In this document: positions 59,873-64,000 of the stretch, piece after piece
Position numbering within the stretch: the first letter of the stretch is position 1
Layout: each line of letters begins with the position of its first letter
DNA from: Herbinix sp.
Lineage (GTDB): Bacteria > Bacillota > Clostridia > Lachnospirales > Lachnospiraceae
Reading direction: 5' to 3'
Assembly: GCA_029256105.1 (NCBI GenBank)
Contig: JAQSYO010000005.1
Coordinates: 1-64,000 of the forward strand
DNA length: 64,000 nucleotides
The notes under the pieces: model-generated
The model's database searches: none
Seen by the model: the letters and a program-made list of their open reading frames with translations, nothing else
What the model was told of the DNA's origin: nothing
Program-made: the position numbers and the translations under genes

Positions 59873-61456
59873 ATGGCTTATGCTACTAATCCCATTCTTA
59901 CAGGCTTTAACCCCGATCCTTCTATACTCAGGGTGGGTAATGATTATTTTATTGCAACCTCCACCTTCGAATGGTTTCCGGGGGTTCAGATCCATCATTC
60001 AACTGATTTGATTCATTGGGAATTAATCGGACACCCACTAGAGAGGCTGTCTCAATTAAATATGCTTGGAGAGCAGAATTCCTGCGGTATATGGGCACCA
60101 TGTTTATCTTATAGCAATGGACTTTATTATCTTATTTATACGGATGTAAAATCCTTCATTGGAATGTTTAAGGATACACATAATTATCTCGTTACCGCAA
60201 CAGACATCAGAGGTCCGTGGTCTGAACCGATATACTTAAATGCCAGCGGTTTTGATGCATCCCTATTTCATGATAAGGATGGAAAGAAGTACTTATTGAA
60301 TATGTTAATGGATTATAGATACTGGCATACGAAATTTGGTGGGATTATACTGCAGGAATATTCAGAAGAAAAGAAAGCTTTAATCGGAGAACCAATTAAT
60401 ATTTTTAAAGGTACTCAACTTAGATTGACTGAGGGACCGCATCTTTATCAACAGGATGGATATTATTACTTAATGACAGCCGAGGGCGGAACTGGATACG
60501 AACATGCTGTAACCATGGCAAGAAGTAAAAATATCGAAGGTCCGTATGAAGTGGATCCAAGGAATCCTATATTAACATCGTATCATACACCGGAAAATCT
60601 TCTTCAGAAAGCAGGTCATGCAAGCTTAACGAAAGGTCACAATGGAAAATGGTATTTGGTCCATCTATGTGGTAGACCGGTTGGTGAAAACCGAATGTGC
60701 ATCTTGGGACGTGAAACAGCACTGGAGGAGGTGGTATGGAAGGATGGATGGCTTCGCCTTGCAAATGGTACCAATTCGCCTAGTGAAAAGGTGGAAATCG
60801 AAGGAGTCGAGACGGATTCAACTGTAGAAAAAAAATACTTAATGGAAGATTTTAATAGTGATCAATGGAGTATTCATCTTCAAACTCTACGAGTACCTTT
60901 GGCCAATCGAGCATCTTTAACCGAACGCCCCGGATATTTACGGCTATATGGTAGGGAATCCTTTTCTTCCTGCCATTACCAGTCGCTTTTAGCTCATAGA
61001 CAACAGAGCTTTTATGTGGAAGCTACCACAAAATTAGAGTTCCAGCCAAAAAGTTTTCAAACTATGGCAGGACTTGTCTATTATTATAATTCTTTAAGTT
61101 ATTATTACTTATATATTACAGAAGATGAAGTGGCAGGAAGAGTATTAAGTATCATTTCCAGCATATTGGGCAAGGGCAGCCAGCCTATTGGTGTAGGTAT
61201 TTCCTTACCGGCAACAGGAGAGGTTTATTTAAAGCTTACAACAAAAAAGGAAAAAGCATATTTCTCCTATTCCTTCGATAATAAAAGCTATTTAAAAGTT
61301 GGTAAAGATCTTGATGCTACTGTATTATCAGATGATTATTATGCTTCAACGGGCCATATTATGTTTACGGGAGCATTTATAGGCATCTGCTGTCAGGATT
61401 TATCAGGACAAGGAACCTATGCCGATTTTGATTATTTTGAATACAAGGAACAGTGA
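59873..61456 (+). CDS. GH43 beta-xylosidase / alpha-L-arabinofuranosidase
   Basis: The 527-residue intracellular protein has an N-terminal five-bladed propeller and a C-terminal beta-sandwich, the layout of XynB-type GH43 enzymes. The three catalytic acids occur at family positions: Asp15 (FNPDPS) as base, Asp128 (GFDASLF) as pKa modulator and Glu187 (TEGPHLY) as acid. The spacing agrees with the Selenomonas beta-xylosidase to one residue. AAGGAGG precedes the ATG. It should remove xylose or arabinose from imported oligosaccharides, and the transketolase encoded next fits pentose use. The gene end lies in a 21-bp triplication. Confidence 0.93.
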   Translation: MAYATNPILTGFNPDPSILRVGNDYFIATSTFEWFPGVQIHHSTDLIHWELIGHPLERLSQLNMLGEQNSCGIWAPCLSYSNGLYYLIYTDVKSFIGMFKDTHNYLVTATDIRGPWSEPIYLNASGFDASLFHDKDGKKYLLNMLMDYRYWHTKFGGIILQEYSEEKKALIGEPINIFKGTQLRLTEGPHLYQQDGYYYLMTAEGGTGYEHAVTMARSKNIEGPYEVDPRNPILTSYHTPENLLQKAGHASLTKGHNGKWYLVHLCGRPVGENRMCILGRETALEEVVWKDGWLRLANGTNSPSEKVEIEGVETDSTVEKKYLMEDFNSDQWSIHLQTLRVPLANRASLTERPGYLRLYGRESFSSCHYQSLLAHRQQSFYVEATTKLEFQPKSFQTMAGLVYYYNSLSYYYLYITEDEVAGRVLSIISSILGKGSQPIGVGISLPATGEVYLKLTTKKEKAYFSYSFDNKSYLKVGKDLDATVLSDDYYASTGHIMFTGAFIGICCQDLSGQGTYADFDYFEYKEQ

Positions 61457-61499
61457 TTTGAATATAAGGAACAGTAAATTGAATATAAGGAACAGTAAA
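61437..61499 (+). repeat. 21-bp tandem triplication covering the GH43 stop codon
   Basis: Three consecutive units of TTGAATA(C/T)AAGGAACAGT occur at 61437, 61458 and 61479. Each encodes (F/I)EYKEQ followed by its own stop (TGA, TAA, TAA), all in the GH43 frame. Only the first copy is translated unless stops are read through. Confidence 0.95.
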
Positions 61500-61520
61500 T
61501 TGTATTAAAGGAGGATGAAA

Positions 61521-62345
61521 ATGAGTTATAGCAAAGAATTGATTGAAGAATTAAACCAGAAAGCAAAGAAACTTCGAAAGGATGTCGTAATCAGCATCGG
61601 AGTTGGTGTTGCAGGACATATTGGGGGATCAAATTCTGCTGCTGACATAGTAACAGCGTTGTATTTCCACAAAATGAAACATGATCCGAAGAACCCTAAA
61701 ATGATTGACAGAGACCGCTTCCTTTTAAGCAAAGGTCACGTTGCGATACTACAGTATGCCGCTTTAGCGGAAGCAGGATATTTTCCGGTGGAGGATCTTA
61801 AAAATACAAAGGAAATTGGCTTTTATTTGCAAGGACATCCGGATGTTCTTAAGACGCCCGGTATTGAAGCGGGTACAGGTTCCCTAGGTCAAGGTTTATC
61901 GATTGGCTTAGGCATGGCCTTAGGTATGAAGCTTGATAAGATTGACAGGAAAGTATATGTTTTGGTTGGTGACGGAGAAATAGCAGAAGGTCAGATATGG
62001 GAAGCGGCTATGGCAGCCAGTTCCTTCAAAGCAGATAATCTGGTAGCAATTGTTGACCATAACAAACTACAGGCAAATGGTTTGATTAAAGACCGGTTTA
62101 ATAGCATGCCGTTAATTCCGAAATGGGAGAGCTTTGGCTGGAGGGTAATAGAAATTGACGGTCATAATATGGAGGAAATCCTTACCGCTTTTGATATAGC
62201 GGACACAGTGAAAGGGCAGCCGACCGTAATCATCGCACACACGGTAAAAGGAAAAGGTGTAAGCTTTGCCGAAAACGTTGTAAGCTTCCATAATGGAATG
62301 CTAACGGAAGAAACATATGCACAAGCACTGAAAGAATTGTCGTAA
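61521..62345 (+). CDS. Transketolase, N-terminal subunit
   Basis: The ~274-residue protein is the thiamine diphosphate-binding half of a split transketolase. Landmarks are GHIGGSNSAADIVTALYF, FLLSKGHVAILQYAALAEAGYF, GTGSLGQGLSIGLGMALG and the metal/ThDP motif GDGEIAEGQ followed by VDHNKLQANG. ATG 61521 is preferred because AAAGGAGG would abut the ATG at 61515. It works with the C-terminal subunit encoded 16 bases downstream in the non-oxidative pentose phosphate pathway. Its place after GH43 ties it to pentose breakdown. Confidence 0.94.
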   Translation: MSYSKELIEELNQKAKKLRKDVVISIGVGVAGHIGGSNSAADIVTALYFHKMKHDPKNPKMIDRDRFLLSKGHVAILQYAALAEAGYFPVEDLKNTKEIGFYLQGHPDVLKTPGIEAGTGSLGQGLSIGLGMALGMKLDKIDRKVYVLVGDGEIAEGQIWEAAMAASSFKADNLVAIVDHNKLQANGLIKDRFNSMPLIPKWESFGWRVIEIDGHNMEEILTAFDIADTVKGQPTVIIAHTVKGKGVSFAENVVSFHNGMLTEETYAQALKELS

Positions 62346-62361
62346 GAAGGAGGATATGAAA

Positions 62362-63291
62362 ATGGCATATACAAATCAAAGAATGGCGTATGGTAATACG
62401 TTAGTGGAATTAGGAAAGGAGGATAAGAGAATCGTTGTTCTCGATGCTGATCTTGGTGGTTCTACTATGGGTAAATTATTTGAAGTAGCATATCCTGAGA
62501 GACATTTCGAGATGGGTATTGCGGAAGCTAATATGACTTCAGTTGCCGCGGGATTGGCTCAGACAGGTAAGATACCTTTCACTAATTCCTTTGCGGTTTT
62601 TGCGGGAGGCCGTGCATATGACCAGATACGACAGACAATTGCAACCGGAAAGCTGAATGTGAAAATCTGTGGATCTTCCTCCGGTATGTCAGATTTTGGT
62701 GATGGTGCAACACATCAAGCAGTAGAGGACATCGCTATTATGCGGGCCATTCCCAATATGACAGTAATCTGTCCAGCAGATGCCAATGAGACAGTACAAG
62801 CAGTGAAAGCAGTAATTGACATGTCCGGCCCCTGCTATATCAGGTTAAACCGTAATGATTATGAAAATGTTACAACCGAGGATAAGCCCTTTGAAATCGG
62901 TGTACCGAGTGTACTGAAAGAAGGCAGTGATATTGTAGTGTTTGCTACCGGAATAATGGTAGGAAAGGCTTTAGAGGCTGCTGCAAAGCTGAACGATAAG
63001 GTATCTGTAAAGGTTGTCAACGTTAGTACAATCAAACCTTTGAATAAAGAAGTCGTGATTAGTCTGGTGAAGGGCTGCAAAGCAATTGTGACGGTAGAGG
63101 AGCACAGTATCGTTGGCGGTCTTGGAAGTGCAATTTCGGAGGTACTTTGTAAGGAATGCAAGCCGATAGAATTTGTCGGTGTAAATGATACCTTCGGCAG
63201 CAGTGCCCATAATTATGATGATGTATTAAACTATTATGGTCTTACAAAAGACAACATTGTGAAAGCCATTGAGAAAATGGCGGCTTTATAA
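62362..63291 (+). CDS. Transketolase, C-terminal subunit
   Basis: The ~309-residue protein supplies the pyrimidine-binding half: FEMGIAEANMTSVAAGLA contains the glutamate that activates thiamine diphosphate, and FGDGATHQAVEDIAIMRAIP and KPLNKEVVISLVKGCKAIVTVEEHS follow. AAGGAGG stands 8 bases before ATG 62362; the ATG at 62356 is too close. It forms a complex with the product of 61521-62345. Both genes have clear binding sites and normal lengths. Confidence 0.94.
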   Translation: MAYTNQRMAYGNTLVELGKEDKRIVVLDADLGGSTMGKLFEVAYPERHFEMGIAEANMTSVAAGLAQTGKIPFTNSFAVFAGGRAYDQIRQTIATGKLNVKICGSSSGMSDFGDGATHQAVEDIAIMRAIPNMTVICPADANETVQAVKAVIDMSGPCYIRLNRNDYENVTTEDKPFEIGVPSVLKEGSDIVVFATGIMVGKALEAAAKLNDKVSVKVVNVSTIKPLNKEVVISLVKGCKAIVTVEEHSIVGGLGSAISEVLCKECKPIEFVGVNDTFGSSAHNYDDVLNYYGLTKDNIVKAIEKMAAL

Positions 63292-63378
63292 ATGTCTTGG
63301 CAAGGTGAAGCATGAAGCTTGTGTAGGAGTGGAGGAAAAGTGAAAATAGTCTCGCAAAAATCATGCGAGCCATTACAA

Positions 63379-63500
63379 GAACTCCAAAATGAATTCCATT
63401 GGAAATTCATTTTGAACTTCTTTCAGGCATTGTTTGTGCCTGCGTAGTCCTCGGCATAAATTTATTATGCGCAGAAAGCATGCGCAGGAATGGGGTAGAA
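63379..63500 (+). other. Cluster of hairpins between the transketolase and dehydrogenase genes
   Basis: The 209-bp gap holds several inverted repeats in succession. CCAAAATGAATTCC pairs with GGAAATTCATTTTG at 63379-63420 around a 3-base loop. CAGGCA pairs with TGCCTG at about 63424-63443, GCATAA with TTATGC, and TGCGC with GCGCA. No T-tract follows the first hairpin. It may be a transcript-processing or attenuation region, or a nest of repeat elements. Confidence 0.55.
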
Positions 63501-64000
63501 ATGAAAATTGGATTTATCGGACTTGGAATCATGGGAAAGCCCATGGCAAAAAATCTTATTAAGGCAGGGCATGACCTGATTGTATTTGATGTAATAAAGG
63601 AAAATGTGGACGATGTTGTTGTAGCCGGTGCAAAATCAGCAGCTTCTTCAAAGCAAGTTGCACAGGAATGTAAATTAATTATTACCATGTTACCGAACAG
63701 TCCTCATGTAAAGACAGTTATTATGGGAGAAAACGGTATACTTGAAGGTGCGTCTGAGGAAACAATCGTTGTCGATATGAGTTCCATCGCACCGAGTGCC
63801 TCTCAGGAGATGGAAAAGTCATGTGCAGAAAAGGGTGTAAAATTAATTGATGCTCCGGTATCCGGCGGTGAACCGAAAGCAATTGATGGATCCTTATCTA
63901 TCATGGTAGGCGGAGATAAAGCTGTATTTGATGAAGTGTATGATATTTTGATGGTGATGGGTGCAAGTGCAGTCCATTGCGGAGATATTGGTGCAGGAAA
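63501..64000 (+). CDS. 3-hydroxyisobutyrate dehydrogenase family reductase (3' end outside window)
   Basis: The frame starts at ATG 63501 and runs off the right edge after 166 codons. It begins with a Rossmann fold (KIGFIGLGIMGKPMAKNLIKAG), contains ITMLPNSPHVKTVIMGENG and the substrate-binding segment DAPVSGGEPKAIDGSLSIMVGG. This matches beta-hydroxyacid dehydrogenases such as tartronate semialdehyde reductase (GarR) and 3-hydroxyisobutyrate dehydrogenase. The catalytic lysine lies just beyond the edge. The ribosome binding site (GGGG) is modest. Its link to the pentose operon is by position only. Confidence 0.88.
   Translation, partial: MKIGFIGLGIMGKPMAKNLIKAGHDLIVFDVIKENVDDVVVAGAKSAASSKQVAQECKLIITMLPNSPHVKTVIMGENGILEGASEETIVVDMSSIAPSASQEMEKSCAEKGVKLIDAPVSGGEPKAIDGSLSIMVGGDKAVFDEVYDILMVMGASAVHCGDIGAG

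Noticed and set aside
1-64000. tRNA, rRNA, prophage, intact insertion sequences, restriction systems or known riboswitches
   Set aside because: I looked for the usual signatures on both strands and found none that were convincing. The absence is limited by reading without search tools.

Overview
The window looks like the chromosome of a low-GC, Gram-positive, fermentative Clostridia-type bacterium, most likely a plant-fibre or glycan degrading member of the Lachnospiraceae. This is inferred from the AT-rich DNA, strong AGGAGG ribosome binding sites, many YesM/YesN-type two-component systems, LplA/LplB/LplC-type sugar ABC transporters without their own ATPase, intracellular glycosidases and several chemoreceptors. 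No rRNA, tRNA, intact insertion sequence, prophage or CRISPR array was recognised.

Layout. (1) 1-7984: the 3' end of a YesN-type response regulator, a lipoprotein sugar-binding protein, two permeases and a long GH97 glycosidase; this block reads GC-richer than its surroundings. A ~150-bp duplication flanking a palindromic element lies after the regulator. (2) 8102-10222: chemoreceptor. (3) 10404-16000: aldose 1-epimerase and an AraC regulator, divergent from a DUF5107/TPR protein of 1099 residues. (4) 16538-24916: response regulator, histidine kinase and membrane-anchored sugar-binding protein (a three-part sensor), followed by a complete CUT2 sugar transporter. (5) 25554-27317: second chemoreceptor. 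(6) 27833-29425: stress cassette of an ArsC-like reductase, a SigZ-type sigma factor and a convergent DUF2703 protein. (7) 30210-35883: a HelD-like RNA polymerase-interacting helicase, a rifamycin phosphotransferase and an AraC-type regulator, a probable rifamycin resistance island. (8) 35980-37225: alpha/beta hydrolase and VOC/PhnB-like protein. (9) 37554-39558: a PadR regulator with a visible promoter and operator, then two membrane proteins that together hold eight copies of a WWP-containing repeat. (10) 39661-53197: an alpha-galactoside or hexosamine catabolic locus with an AraC regulator, GNAT-like acyltransferase, NahK-like sugar 1-kinase, GH36, Gfo/Idh/MocA enzyme, CUT1 transporter and GH31, interrupted by a wrecked LPXTG surface protein and a chemoreceptor fragment. 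(11) 53782-64000: two-component system, CUT1 transporter, GH43 xylosidase, split transketolase and the start of a 3-hydroxyisobutyrate dehydrogenase-type gene, which reads as a pentose oligosaccharide utilisation operon.

How the parts work together. The sugar loci share one design: membrane sensors or AraC proteins detect an oligosaccharide, CUT1 or CUT2 transporters import it, and enzymes without signal peptides cleave it in the cytoplasm. In two CUT1 loci a strong hairpin terminator sits between the binding-protein gene and the permease genes, which would give much more binding protein than permease. All three CUT1 systems lack an ATPase and presumably share one encoded elsewhere. The least described parts are the PadR/WWP-repeat membrane module, the ArsC-SigZ-DUF2703 cassette, the DUF5107/TPR protein and the HelD-Rph-AraC island.
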